37,975 nt of DNA from Chryseobacterium sp. 36-9 (GCA_001898785.1 MKVE01000035.1:1-37975); one strand, 5' to 3'; numbered from the stretch's first letter, positions 8,155 to 15,879 are shown. The notes: generated by a model not told the origin, from the sequence alone. Translations and numbers: made by a program.

Positions 8155-8742
8155 TTAGTGAAAAAATCGGTAATGCGATTCATTTGCGAACTTGAACATT
8201 GCTTTATCTCCGGAAGTATCTCCAAAAGCTATGATTTTATCGAATTTTTTATCCCCGAGTTCTGCTTCGATTCTGCAGACTTTCTCATCTTTATTACAGT
8301 TTTTACCTATAAATTCCCCAGTAAAAATACCATCTATAAACTCCGCTTTTGTAGCTAACAAAATCATGTTAAGCTTGTCTGCAAATGGTTTTACCCAAAT
8401 ATCTAAAGAAGCAGAAACGATATAAGACTCGGTGTGTTCCCTGTCAATATTTTTGATGAAATCCAAAGCATTTTCTCTGAATAAACCAGGATAATTCTCA
8501 TCAAAGAATTGCTGTGCTTTTTTCTCTATCTGATATTTGGATTGACCTTTCAGAATGGATGCAATGAAACTTTTCTTCACAGCTTCCGCATCTGCCAATT
8601 TCATTTTTAGTAAAATAAAAAGTGGAACGTGCTTCAAAAACTGGACGGAAAATTTTGCAGGGTCATAAAACTTCAAAAACAAAAACATGGTGTCTTTGTA
8701 AGTTAAGGTTCCATCAAAATCAAATAGATATAATTTCTTCAT
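8155..8742 (-). CDS. HAD-IB family phosphatase, likely part of polyprenyl-arabinose pathway
   Basis: This 195-residue protein is a haloacid dehalogenase-type phosphatase. Motif I LFDFDGTLT places the nucleophile Asp8 and acid/base Asp10. Motif II is SYIVSASLDIW (Ser near 110), and motif IV is IAFGDTSGDKAM (about 173-184). The cap insertion between motifs I and II is helical, as in the SerB-like IB subgroup. It is the fourth gene after a phosphoribosyltransferase, an oxidase and a reductase that match polyprenyl-phosphate-arabinose synthesis. It could therefore remove the 5-phosphate from polyprenyl-phospho-5-phosphoribose. That role is inferred from position only; a free-standing SerB-like function is possible. 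Expression may depend on the upstream genes, with an 84-base AT-rich gap before its start. Confidence 0.88.
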   Translation of the reverse strand: MKKLYLFDFDGTLTYKDTMFLFLKFYDPAKFSVQFLKHVPLFILLKMKLADAEAVKKSFIASILKGQSKYQIEKKAQQFFDENYPGLFRENALDFIKNIDREHTESYIVSASLDIWVKPFADKLNMILLATKAEFIDGIFTGEFIGKNCNKDEKVCRIEAELGDKKFDKIIAFGDTSGDKAMFKFANESHYRFFH

Positions 8743-8826
8743 AAGTGATAAATTATGAATGATAAATGATTATTTGCTTCGTTTCTTTAATAGAACTTCA
8801 ATAGATTATCATCTATCAATCATCAA

Positions 8827-9552
8827 CTATAGTTTTAGTTTTTTAAAGATAAACTCAGGAATATTTCTGATGATCATCATAATGATTGCCCAAATTGGTA
8901 AAACGTAAGCAACGTCTTTTTTATTTTTATAGGCTTTATAAATTCCTGCTGCTGCTTTTTTGGGTGTTGCTGTCAAAGCCGGATTCAACGGTAAACCTTC
9001 CGTCATTTTGGTTTCCATAAAACCTGGTTTCACGGTTAAAACCTGAACTTTCTTATCGAAAAGGTAGTTTCTCAACCCACTCAAATAAGCTGTTAATCCG
9101 GCTTTTGCACTTCCGTAGATGAAATTACTTTGCCTTCCTCTTTCGCCGGCAACGGATGATAAAACGATCATTGCTCCATTTCTTTTAGATTCCATTTTTT
9201 TGGCGAAGAAATTAAGAACAGGAACTAATTTTGCGTAATTAATATCAATAATCTGAGCCGTATTTTCATCATCATAAAGTCCTTCTTCCGTTCCCAAACC
9301 CAAATAACCTGTAGCACAAAATAACAAATCCGAATTGATGTTTTCCAAAGTTTTATAATCAATTTCTTTCATCAAATCCAAAGGAATGATTTCAGAGTTC
9401 TGAAGAAACTTAACCTGAAGATGACCTGCAAATTTCTCAGTCGTTTCCGGATTGGAACTTAATAAATAAACGATCGAAAATTTTTCGCCTTTAGCTAAAC
9501 ATTCTTCTACAAATGCTTGAGCAACTTCGGAATTAGAACCAAGAACAATCAT
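8827..9552 (-). CDS. SDR-family reductase, DprE2-like
   Basis: This 241-residue short-chain dehydrogenase has a nucleotide-binding N-terminus VLGSNSEVAQ, the catalytic Ser near 132 (VLSSVAGERGR) and YGSAK with Tyr146 and Lys150. The whole protein resembles mycobacterial DprE2, including the tail IIRNIPEFIFKKL. DprE2 uses NAD(P)H to reduce the 2'-keto group of decaprenyl-phospho-2-keto-arabinose to the arabinose form. It starts 29 bases after the DprE1-like oxidase, its usual partner. The glycine motif is GSNSEVA rather than the classic TGxxxGxG, as is also the case in the DprE2 family. No membrane segment is evident except a hydrophobic stretch near the C-terminus (about 219-231). Confidence 0.92.
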   Translation of the reverse strand: MIVLGSNSEVAQAFVEECLAKGEKFSIVYLLSSNPETTEKFAGHLQVKFLQNSEIIPLDLMKEIDYKTLENINSDLLFCATGYLGLGTEEGLYDDENTAQIIDINYAKLVPVLNFFAKKMESKRNGAMIVLSSVAGERGRQSNFIYGSAKAGLTAYLSGLRNYLFDKKVQVLTVKPGFMETKMTEGLPLNPALTATPKKAAAGIYKAYKNKKDVAYVLPIWAIIMMIIRNIPEFIFKKLKL

Positions 9553-9581
9553 ATGAATTATAAATTATTAGTTATGAATTA

Positions 9582-10898
9582 TTAATGGTTATTGATAATT
9601 CTTTTATGTTGTAATGAAACGAATTTGGACGAATTGACATTCTGAAGATAATTAGTCAAAGAAGATTTACTCATACTGTCTTTTGTCAAGTAAATTCTTC
9701 CTCCGAAATTTTCTACGATTGTGTCTAATTTATCAACCAGCTTCTTCAATCCCTTATTCACTTTAAAATCTAAAGCCAAGGTATATCCTTCTTTTGGAAA
9801 AGAATTATAAGCCAAGGGATTATCTTTGCCAAATAACTTCAAAACAGCCAGAAAAGACCCATTCCCACTTTTTGCAATGGTGTCAAGAATCTGTCTCATC
9901 CCTTCTTTTCCGTTGTTTTTCGGGATCACCATTTGATACTGAATAAATCCGCTTTTGCCATAGATTTTGTTCCAGTCATTGATGATATCCAAAGGATAAA
10001 AAAAAGTTTCGTAATCAATAAAATTATTGAGCTGTTTCTTTGTCTGCTTGTTGTAATAAAGGAAATTAAAAATCTTAATCGTAAAAGCATTCAAGACAAA
10101 TCCGGGAAAATAGAAAGGAACTGTTGGCTTGAACTTTTCTTTTAATTTCAAAGATTTTTTTTGAAGATTGGATGGCAATTCTGCTTTCAAAGCGTGTTCG
10201 CCACGCATCAAAATGGAACGGCCCAGGTCTTTCCCTTTTTGAAAACAATCAATCCAGGCAACGTTGTAAGTCCAGTCCTCACTCTCATCAAACAATCGGA
10301 AAACCTCATCCAGATTCTCAGCTTTGATGCTTTCCTGTCTGATGTATGCCGACTCTATATTTTTTAGTTTGAATTTAGCCGACAGAATAATTCCCGTCAA
10401 TCCCATTCCGCCAATTGTTGCCCAAAATTTATCCGGGTTTTCTTCTCTGGAACAAGTAATAACTTCAGAATTTTCATTTAATAATTTAAATTCCGTTACA
10501 TACTCGGAAAAACAGCCTTCAGCGTGGTGATTTTTTCCATGGACGTCAGATGCAATGGCTCCTCCCACCGAAACAAACTTTGTTCCCGGCGTCACATAAA
10601 GAAAATAACCTTGCGGAACCGAAACCTCTAAAACTTCCGATAAAAGAACCCCGGATTCGCATTCGATAATACCATTAATCCTATCAAAAGAAATAAATTT
10701 ATTCAATCTTTTTGTAGAAAAAATATGTTCGCCAAGGGAAGCATCACCATAACAACGTCCATTGCCACGAGCAATCACTTCATTATTTTCCCTTACGAAC
10801 TGTTTGATTTTAGAAACAGAATCATCCGACTTCATTTCTTTTTCCACAACCGGGAAATTCCCCCAATTGGTAATTTTCTGAACAAAATTCGGCTTCAT
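9582..10898 (-). CDS. FAD-linked oxidoreductase, DprE1-like polyprenyl-phosphoribose oxidase
   Basis: This 438-residue VAO-type flavoprotein has an FAD-binding domain (about 10-185) and a substrate domain behind it. Key segments match mycobacterial DprE1: RGNGRCYGD (44-52), PGTKFVSVGGAIASDVHGKNHH (His120 corresponds to His132), IGGMGLTGI (162-170), YPLDIINDWNKIYG (301-314) and LTKDS (Lys406 corresponds to Lys418). DprE1 oxidises the 2'-OH of polyprenyl-phosphoribose. The position equivalent to Cys387, the covalent target of benzothiazinones, is Ala375 (GYTLALDF). The C-terminus is shorter than DprE1 by roughly a dozen residues. Its ATG shares one base with the stop of the UbiA-type gene (TAATG), so the two are translationally coupled. 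Confidence 0.93.
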   Translation of the reverse strand: MKPNFVQKITNWGNFPVVEKEMKSDDSVSKIKQFVRENNEVIARGNGRCYGDASLGEHIFSTKRLNKFISFDRINGIIECESGVLLSEVLEVSVPQGYFLYVTPGTKFVSVGGAIASDVHGKNHHAEGCFSEYVTEFKLLNENSEVITCSREENPDKFWATIGGMGLTGIILSAKFKLKNIESAYIRQESIKAENLDEVFRLFDESEDWTYNVAWIDCFQKGKDLGRSILMRGEHALKAELPSNLQKKSLKLKEKFKPTVPFYFPGFVLNAFTIKIFNFLYYNKQTKKQLNNFIDYETFFYPLDIINDWNKIYGKSGFIQYQMVIPKNNGKEGMRQILDTIAKSGNGSFLAVLKLFGKDNPLAYNSFPKEGYTLALDFKVNKGLKKLVDKLDTIVENFGGRIYLTKDSMSKSSLTNYLQNVNSSKFVSLQHKRIINNH

Positions 10899-11782
10899 TA
10901 TTTAAAATAGATTTGTAAAAGAAAAACAATTACCCAAAGAACAATTGTCACTTGTATATATCGGTCTTTATAAACGATTTTAGTCGGAGATTCGGTCTTA
11001 TTGTAAACCAATGTTTGCTGCAGATATCTCAGAAATGCAAATACAACAAAAATAACAGTGTAAAAAACCCGGGAATGGAACTTTGTCTGAACTTCCGGAG
11101 ATAAAGTAAACATCAGATAGCAAACAATGGCTAATGTGCAACTGATAGACAGTGCAATATCAGCAAACTGAACGTTATACCCGTCCAAAGCTTTTCTGGT
11201 TTTTCCCGAAATCTGAGCATTGATCAGCTCTCCTCTTCTTTTTCCTATTGCCAGAACCAAAGCCAGAACAAATGTAAGTAAGACAGCCCAATTCGTCACT
11301 ATTATTCCTGTAACATAACCACCTGCTAATACTCTCAGAACAAAGCCTATTGCAATGATGCAGATATCAACAATGGCGACCTGCTTTAGTTTAAATGTAT
11401 AAAAAAGATTCATCACAAAATAAAATGCGATGATTACTCCGAACTTCCAAAAATTGGTGTGAAAAATATAATTTCCTACGAAGATTGAAAATATCGATAA
11501 CAGAATTAAAAATCCCAACAGCAATTTTGCGCTTGTTTTGGAAACGGCTCCACTTGCTAATGGACGATGCTTTTTTTCCGGATGTCTTTTGTCAGATTCT
11601 ATATCAAAATAATCATTGATAACGTAGATAGAACTTGCAGTAAAAGAAAAAACCAAAAATGCAAAGATACTTTCGTAGAAAAGATGAGTATTGGTAATGT
11701 TACCTGAAAAAAATAGCGGAGCAAAAACAAATAAGTTCTTCACCCATTGTTCCACTCTTATTAATTTTAAATAATTCTTCAT
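10898..11782 (-). CDS. UbiA-family polyprenyl-phosphate phosphoribosyltransferase
   Basis: This 294-residue integral membrane prenyltransferase begins with LIRVEQWVKNLFVFAPLFF, typical of decaprenyl-phosphate phosphoribosyltransferases (Rv3806c type). The first Asp-rich motif is NDYFDIESD (Asn56, Asp57, Asp60, Asp64), followed by KRHPEKKHRPLASG, and eight or nine hydrophobic helices follow. The second motif region is near residues 180-190 (IGKRRGE). It would transfer phosphoribose from PRPP to a polyprenyl phosphate, the first step towards polyprenyl-phosphoarabinose. It is the first gene of the cluster, with its own promoter at 11801-11832, and it overlaps the DprE1-like gene by one base. 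A quinone-type UbiA role is less likely given the partners. Confidence 0.92.
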   Translation of the reverse strand: MKNYLKLIRVEQWVKNLFVFAPLFFSGNITNTHLFYESIFAFLVFSFTASSIYVINDYFDIESDKRHPEKKHRPLASGAVSKTSAKLLLGFLILLSIFSIFVGNYIFHTNFWKFGVIIAFYFVMNLFYTFKLKQVAIVDICIIAIGFVLRVLAGGYVTGIIVTNWAVLLTFVLALVLAIGKRRGELINAQISGKTRKALDGYNVQFADIALSISCTLAIVCYLMFTLSPEVQTKFHSRVFYTVIFVVFAFLRYLQQTLVYNKTESPTKIVYKDRYIQVTIVLWVIVFLLQIYFK

Positions 11783-11800
11783 CTAATGCTTTTAATTATG

Positions 11801-11832
11801 CAAAAGTAACATTAAAATAAAAAAACCGCAAA
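11801..11832 (-). promoter_or_regulatory. promoter of the polyprenyl-arabinose operon
   Basis: On the minus strand, TTTG (11829-11832) is followed by 20 bases and TACTTTTG (11801-11808), close to the TTTG-N19-TAnnTTTG consensus. The -33 box lies inside the terminator hairpin of the upstream OmpA gene. The distance from the -7 box to the ATG is 18 bases. Confidence 0.55.
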
Positions 11833-11841
11833 CTGCGGTTT
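11815..11841 (-). terminator. terminator of the OmpA-lipoprotein gene
   Basis: The 8-bp stem AAACCGCA / TGCGGTTT (11823-11830 with 11834-11841) has a 3-base loop and is followed by T residues on the minus strand. It lies 30 bases past the OmpA stop codon. Confidence 0.85.
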
Positions 11842-11870
11842 ATTATTTAATGAAAATGTAAGAATATTTC

Positions 11871-12560
11871 TTATTTGCCAGATTGCGCGTCATTAATCAT
11901 CTTCTCATTTGCAGTGATAGCAAATTCTACACGTCTATTCTGAGCTCTTCCTGCATCTGTATCGTTAGATGCGATTGGACTGGATTTTCCTAATCCTTCT
12001 GTAAACAATCTTGAAGCAGAAATTCCGTTGGCTACAAAATAATTCTTAACAGCCGCAGCTCTTTGAGCAGATATCCTAAGATTCACCGCATCTGTACCAA
12101 TACTATCAGTATGGCCATAAATATTGATATTGGTATCCGGATTATTTTTAAGAACTGTAACCAGTTTGTCTAAATTTGTTTTTGCAAGAGAAGTTAAATT
12201 AGATGAGTTAAAATCGAAGTTAACTGTATTTTCATGCAGAGTAACCTTGATACCTTCCCCCACTCTTTCAACTTCTGCTCCCGGTAAAGTCTCTTTGATT
12301 TCTTTAGCTTGTTTGTCCATCTTGTTACCGATCACACCACCTGCAACTCCACCAACAACTCCACCTAAAACAGCTCCAAGTGGAGCATTCCCACCTTTTC
12401 CAATGTTGTTACCTAAAATACCTCCGATCACAGCACCTGCAGCTGTACCAATTGCAGCACCTTTCTGAGTATTATTTGCATTCTGAACAGCCTCACAGCT
12501 TGTTAATAGAAGTGATCCTGAAATAAAGAATGCGGCTATATTTAATTTTGTTAATTTCAT
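11871..12560 (-). CDS. OmpA-family lipoprotein with glycine-zipper segment
   Basis: This 229-residue protein begins with a lipoprotein signal (lipobox LLLTSC, Cys22). Residues about 34-85 are a glycine-zipper region (AAIGTAAGAVIGGILGNNIG and repeats) that may insert in or lie on a membrane. Residues about 110-220 are an OmpA C-terminal peptidoglycan-binding domain: NFDFNSSNLT, YGHTDSIGTDAVNLRISAQR and GRAQNRRVEFAI, with the conserved Asp and Arg that hold diaminopimelate. The layout resembles YiaD-type envelope anchors. It is likely the second gene of a transcript with the lipocalin-like lipoprotein, 18 bases upstream, and it ends at a strong terminator. Confidence 0.94.
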   Translation of the reverse strand: MKLTKLNIAAFFISGSLLLTSCEAVQNANNTQKGAAIGTAAGAVIGGILGNNIGKGGNAPLGAVLGGVVGGVAGGVIGNKMDKQAKEIKETLPGAEVERVGEGIKVTLHENTVNFDFNSSNLTSLAKTNLDKLVTVLKNNPDTNINIYGHTDSIGTDAVNLRISAQRAAAVKNYFVANGISASRLFTEGLGKSSPIASNDTDAGRAQNRRVEFAITANEKMINDAQSGK

Positions 12561-12578
12561 TATATGTATTTTATTTGA

Positions 12579-13073
12579 TTATTTACCTTTTCTCACAAAG
12601 TTATAACGGATATCCATTGGTTTTCCATCAGCCGTTACAGACTGTACCAAAGTGAAGCTATTATCTGTTGGATTTTCCAGAATGAGTTTATATCCTGCAA
12701 GAACTCTTTTAGCTTTTTCGCCTTCACCAACTTTCTTAAGAGAAACTACACTATTTTTATCAACACTAAAAGTGATTGCCTGAATCTTAGCAGGGCAACC
12801 ATTCTCTCCGTGTAAAGTATAAGTTCCTGTATAATTATTGGGAATCAAAGTCCAAGAACTTCCTACGAAGCAATTGATACTTGCACCTTCGTCAAATGGT
12901 TTTACAGAATAATTTCTATCATAGTCTATGTTGGATATATCCCATTGACCTTTTAATTTCATCACTTCAGAGCGTAATGTTTGCGCTTCACCAGCAATCA
13001 CACCATTTTTACTTGAACAAGAGGTCGCTAACAGTGCTCCTCCTATCATTCCTAAAAAAATTAATTTTCTCAT
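12579..13073 (-). CDS. lipocalin-like lipoprotein
   Basis: This 164-residue lipoprotein has signal MRKLIFLGMIGGALLATSC with the lipobox Cys at 19. The mature part begins with a helix-like LRSEVMKLKGQW, followed by a run of predicted beta strands (WTLIPNNYTGTYTL, ITFSVDKNSVVSL, AGYKLILENP, SFTLVQSV, DIRYNFV), which fits a small lipocalin-like barrel. The W near position 43 after LKG is typical of the family start (LKGxW). The ligand is unknown. It probably forms an operon with the OmpA lipoprotein 18 bases downstream. I cannot exclude another small beta-barrel lipoprotein family. Confidence 0.8.
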   Translation of the reverse strand: MRKLIFLGMIGGALLATSCSSKNGVIAGEAQTLRSEVMKLKGQWDISNIDYDRNYSVKPFDEGASINCFVGSSWTLIPNNYTGTYTLHGENGCPAKIQAITFSVDKNSVVSLKKVGEGEKAKRVLAGYKLILENPTDNSFTLVQSVTADGKPMDIRYNFVRKGK

Positions 13074-13130
13074 AGTTTTTATATTTACTGCTAAGTTATG
13101 ATAAAAAATTATGCCAAATGTTAAAAAATA

Positions 13131-13157
13131 AAAAATCTGAGATGCTCTCAGATTTTT
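13131..13157 (-). terminator. terminator of the subtilase gene
   Basis: The stem AATCTGAGA / TCTCAGATT (13134-13142 with 13146-13154) with a 3-base loop is extended by A/T pairs. It is flanked by A and T runs, so it can act in both directions, and lies just past the stop at 13182. Confidence 0.85.
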
Positions 13158-13181
13158 TATTTTGATATATTACCCTAATTA

Positions 13182-14873
13182 TTAAAGCTTTGTCTTATCA
13201 ATTGCTTTATGTAATTTTTGTTTTTTAACCGGTTTTTTTACTGATTTTACAGGTGAATCTGCCTTATAAAAATTCTTATAAGCATATTCCGCGGCTTTTG
13301 CAACATCAATTACACCTGCAGATCTTGACAGGTTTTCAAATCCATTATTTGCACTCGTGTTGGTAGTTTTAACCAATGATTCTATTATCTGCTCCGGTTT
13401 AAGATTAGGCATATAAGCTAATAGAACAGCTGACGCTCCCGCAACGACTGGTGACGCCATCGAGGTTCCTTGCAGATATTCGTATTTTCCATCTGGAACT
13501 GTTGAATAGATTTCAGACCCAGGTGCAAAAACATCCACCATTTTTTTATCATAATTAGAGAAGCTTGATTTCAGTGCGTTGGCATCATTCGTGTTAGATC
13601 CCACCACAATCATGTTGCTAATGAAAGGCTTTTCATCTGCAGTAGATTTGAAGTTGGTTGGAAAATACTGATGTTCAGCAATATCTTCATTCTCATTACC
13701 AGCAGCTTTTACCAAAAGAACGCCTTTGCTTTCTGCATACTTGAATGCATCCCAAACTACATTTTTCCCGGGAGAAACCGGTTTTCCAAAGCTCATATTA
13801 AGAATTTTCGCTCCATTGTCAACGGCATAACGAATGGCATTAGCCACATCTTTGTCTCTTTCATCACCATCCGGAACGGCTCTTACTGTCATAATTTTAG
13901 CCACTTTGGAAGCAACCCCATATTGAGGCTCAGAACCATTAGCTAAACCCGCGATGATCCCCGCAACGTGTGTTCCATGCTTTGCATCCGGACCTTCGTA
14001 ATGGTTATTGCCATAGTTTTTCTCCGAATAATCATCATAATTGTCTCCAACGATTTCTTTTCTTGGATCAAAATCCAGATTATAGCCTTTTTCAGCTTGT
14101 GGCGTAAAATAATCCAGCGCTTCCTTCATCTGTCCTTCCATATAGGTTTTCACTTCAGGAGCTGATTTACCTGCAACCTGAGGATCATTTGCAACCTGAG
14201 AAAGAACCTGCATTGCCATTGCTTCTTGCTGGCTGGAAGGTTTGATGGTTGCTAAATTCTCCTTAGTCAGCGTTTTATTGCCCAACAATTTCACCATATC
14301 GGGTATGGAATTGTTGATCATTGTATAAAGCTGTAGATTTTGTTTAGCTTCCTGACTTTTCTTTGTAAAAATATCCTTGGACTTCATGTACATCTCAAAC
14401 TCATCCGGCATTTTGGATTGATTCTCTTTATTCTTTGCAGAATCCGCCCCTTCAAAAACCGACTGATATTTTTTCACGACTCTCGTCACCTCCATATTAT
14501 CAACATCAATGTCACCGTTTTTACCTCCTAAGAAATTCCAACCATGGATATCATCCACATATCCGTTTCCGTCATCATCTTTTCCGTTATTTGGGATCTC
14601 GTTGGAATTGGTCCATATATTTTTCACCAATCCCGGATGGTCTACTTCTACTCCGCTATCCAAAACACCGACAACCACAGTTTTTGGCTTCAGTCCTTTA
14701 GACTCGAGAAACTTATAGGCATTTTCTGTATTAACTCCATAAACTTTTGTAGTTGCATAGTTTTTATGATACCAGGTTTTTTGGTCTTTGTCTTCCTGCG
14801 GAGAAGCTGTCTGCGCCTGAACCAATCCAAATCCTGCATATAAAAAAGCTGCCGCTATCAATAATTTTTTCAT
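13182..14873 (-). CDS. secreted S8-family serine protease (subtilase)
   Basis: This 563-residue protein has signal MKKLLIAAAFLYAGFGLVQA cleaved before Gln21. The catalytic triad is complete: Asp72 (VGVLDSGVEVDHP), His299 (KHGTHVAGIIAG) and Ser471 (GTSMASPVVAG), with the oxyanion Asn393 (AAGNENED). The stretch between Asp and His is about 227 residues. It includes a long, charged, helix-rich insertion (about 130-265) absent from bacterial subtilisins. The C-terminal 40 residues are Lys-rich (VKSVKKPVKKQKLHK). No T9SS C-terminal domain is visible, so it is probably periplasmic or attached to the envelope. A DGNGYVDD segment (101-108) resembles a calcium-binding loop. It appears monocistronic. 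Confidence 0.96.
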   Translation of the reverse strand: MKKLLIAAAFLYAGFGLVQAQTASPQEDKDQKTWYHKNYATTKVYGVNTENAYKFLESKGLKPKTVVVGVLDSGVEVDHPGLVKNIWTNSNEIPNNGKDDDGNGYVDDIHGWNFLGGKNGDIDVDNMEVTRVVKKYQSVFEGADSAKNKENQSKMPDEFEMYMKSKDIFTKKSQEAKQNLQLYTMINNSIPDMVKLLGNKTLTKENLATIKPSSQQEAMAMQVLSQVANDPQVAGKSAPEVKTYMEGQMKEALDYFTPQAEKGYNLDFDPRKEIVGDNYDDYSEKNYGNNHYEGPDAKHGTHVAGIIAGLANGSEPQYGVASKVAKIMTVRAVPDGDERDKDVANAIRYAVDNGAKILNMSFGKPVSPGKNVVWDAFKYAESKGVLLVKAAGNENEDIAEHQYFPTNFKSTADEKPFISNMIVVGSNTNDANALKSSFSNYDKKMVDVFAPGSEIYSTVPDGKYEYLQGTSMASPVVAGASAVLLAYMPNLKPEQIIESLVKTTNTSANNGFENLSRSAGVIDVAKAAEYAYKNFYKADSPVKSVKKPVKKQKLHKAIDKTKL

Positions 14874-14929
14874 ATTAAATAATTATTTGTTTCTGTTAAG
14901 GAAAATCTCGTTTAAGAGTTTCATGGATA

Positions 14930-15544
14930 TTAATCGAGTTTTATATTTTTGATATAAGTCAAACTTTCCGGTCCAATGTTACAAATCAAGTCCAAAATTG
15001 AAAGATCTTTTATAAATCCGTTTCTGTCTGAAAAGCTCTGATAATATTCCGGCATTTCATATTCTGATTCTGATTTGGCTGAAAACTTTCCTCTGTAATC
15101 TTCTGCTTCCGGATTTTTAAAATATTCGTTGGTGAGCTCATACTTTTTTTCGGTCTTCAGAATAGCAAGAATGATACCTAACGCGTTGAGATTGAAATCT
15201 TGCAGTGAAGACACCTGTTCTGCATAAATGTTTTTGAGCTTATCTTCATAAAACTCAAAATAAGGCGTACTCTGATAAGCTGTTTTGATGGACTTCCAAT
15301 GCAGTTTTTGCCAATCTTCTGCAAAAGAAATCACGATGTCTTTGATTTCCCGTTTGCCTGTATGTCTGATAGGAATGATCAGAGGTAATTTTCCGTTGGC
15401 ACCGTAAATTGCCGCACGGTTTCTGTAGGTCTGCTTTGGAAAGTTTTCGAATTGTTCGAAAGTGACTTCATTTTCTTCATTCAAAAATACTGAGAACCAA
15501 GAAACTGGCGGTAAGTAGAATATTGGTAAAAGAACTTTTTTCAT
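14930..15544 (-). CDS. WbqC-family protein
   Basis: The start was set at the ATG at 15544 (MKKVLLPIFYLPPVSWF). The open frame runs 17 codons further upstream, but that part lacks family similarity. The 204-residue product matches the WbqC-like family: a P-x-Y-LPP-x-x-W-F start, QTYRNRAAIYGANGKLPLIIPI, and WQKLHWKSIKTAYQSTPYFEFYED. WbqC proteins are often found near polysaccharide genes and are proposed to bind nucleotide-linked or lipid-linked sugars. The biochemical activity is not settled. It follows the lepB operon in the same direction, but a strong terminator at 15682-15722 separates them. Confidence 0.88.
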   Translation of the reverse strand: MKKVLLPIFYLPPVSWFSVFLNEENEVTFEQFENFPKQTYRNRAAIYGANGKLPLIIPIRHTGKREIKDIVISFAEDWQKLHWKSIKTAYQSTPYFEFYEDKLKNIYAEQVSSLQDFNLNALGIILAILKTEKKYELTNEYFKNPEAEDYRGKFSAKSESEYEMPEYYQSFSDRNGFIKDLSILDLICNIGPESLTYIKNIKLD

Positions 15545-15681
15545 ATTTATTTTTGATAATCCTTCTTTAATATTCAAAATTTCAACACAAAGCACACTAA
15601 GTTTTTTTACAACTAAATGTTTTTAGGCTAACAAAGGCGCTTCGCTTATATAAGCTTTGAATGATTATTTGAGGATATTAA
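15545..15681. other. intergenic stretch downstream of the lepB terminator
   Basis: This is an AT-rich spacer between the WbqC-family gene and the lepB terminator. It contains the phrase AACACAAAGCACACTAAG and a GGCGCTTCGCTT patch of a kind I associate with dispersed intergenic repeats in related genomes. I see no ORF, RNA or clear promoter in it. Confidence 0.4.
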
Positions 15682-15722
15682 TTAAAAAAAACTTTGTCAA
15701 AGATAATAATCTCTGACAAAGT
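15682..15722 (-). terminator. terminator of the parAB-dapB-lepB operon
   Basis: The 9-bp perfect stem ACTTTGTCA / TGACAAAGT (15691-15699 with 15714-15722) is extended inward by further pairing and is followed by a T run on the minus strand. It lies about 160 bases past the lepB stop, so the repeat element in between is part of the transcript. Confidence 0.85.
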
Positions 15723-15738
15723 GTTGAATCTTTATTTC

Positions 15739-15870
15739 GGAGGGCAAATCCCATAGCCCCGATAGGAACGGCATCCTTTTTTGTTATTGCGATTGTCAAA
15801 AATTTCAACAGAATGCTTCACGTTGTTCGCAATGACAAAAAAGATATAGTGGATAGCGGGATTGAGCTCC
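15739..15870. repeat. long imperfect hairpin element, REP-like, in the lepB 3' UTR
   Basis: Outer arms pair as GGAG (15739-15742) with CTCC (15867-15870) and AATCCC (15747-15752) with GGGATT (15858-15863). Inner arms of 16 bases (15777-15792 with 15827-15842) match at 15 positions. The spacer contains the phrase TTGCGA / TCGCAATGACA typical of dispersed intergenic repeats. The conserved-looking blocks AGCCCCGATAGGAACGGCAT and AAGATATAGTGGATAGCGGG resemble a repeat I recall from other Flavobacteriia genomes. It carries no ORF. Confidence 0.65.
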
Positions 15871-15879
15871 TAATTCATA

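Noticed and set aside
12124-12468. 114-residue open frame on the plus strand, Pro/Ala-rich
   Set aside because: It is antisense to the glycine-zipper part of the OmpA lipoprotein; its composition is explained by that gene.
14435-14843. several plus-strand open frames of 60-99 residues
   Set aside because: They lie opposite the subtilase coding region in overlapping frames and have no recognisable motif.
15545-15595. 17-residue N-terminal extension of the WbqC-family protein
   Set aside because: It comes from repeat-like intergenic sequence, while MKKVLLPIFYLPP is the family start.
15739-15870. possible CRISPR repeat
   Set aside because: There is only one hairpin copy, with no regularly spaced direct repeats or cas genes.
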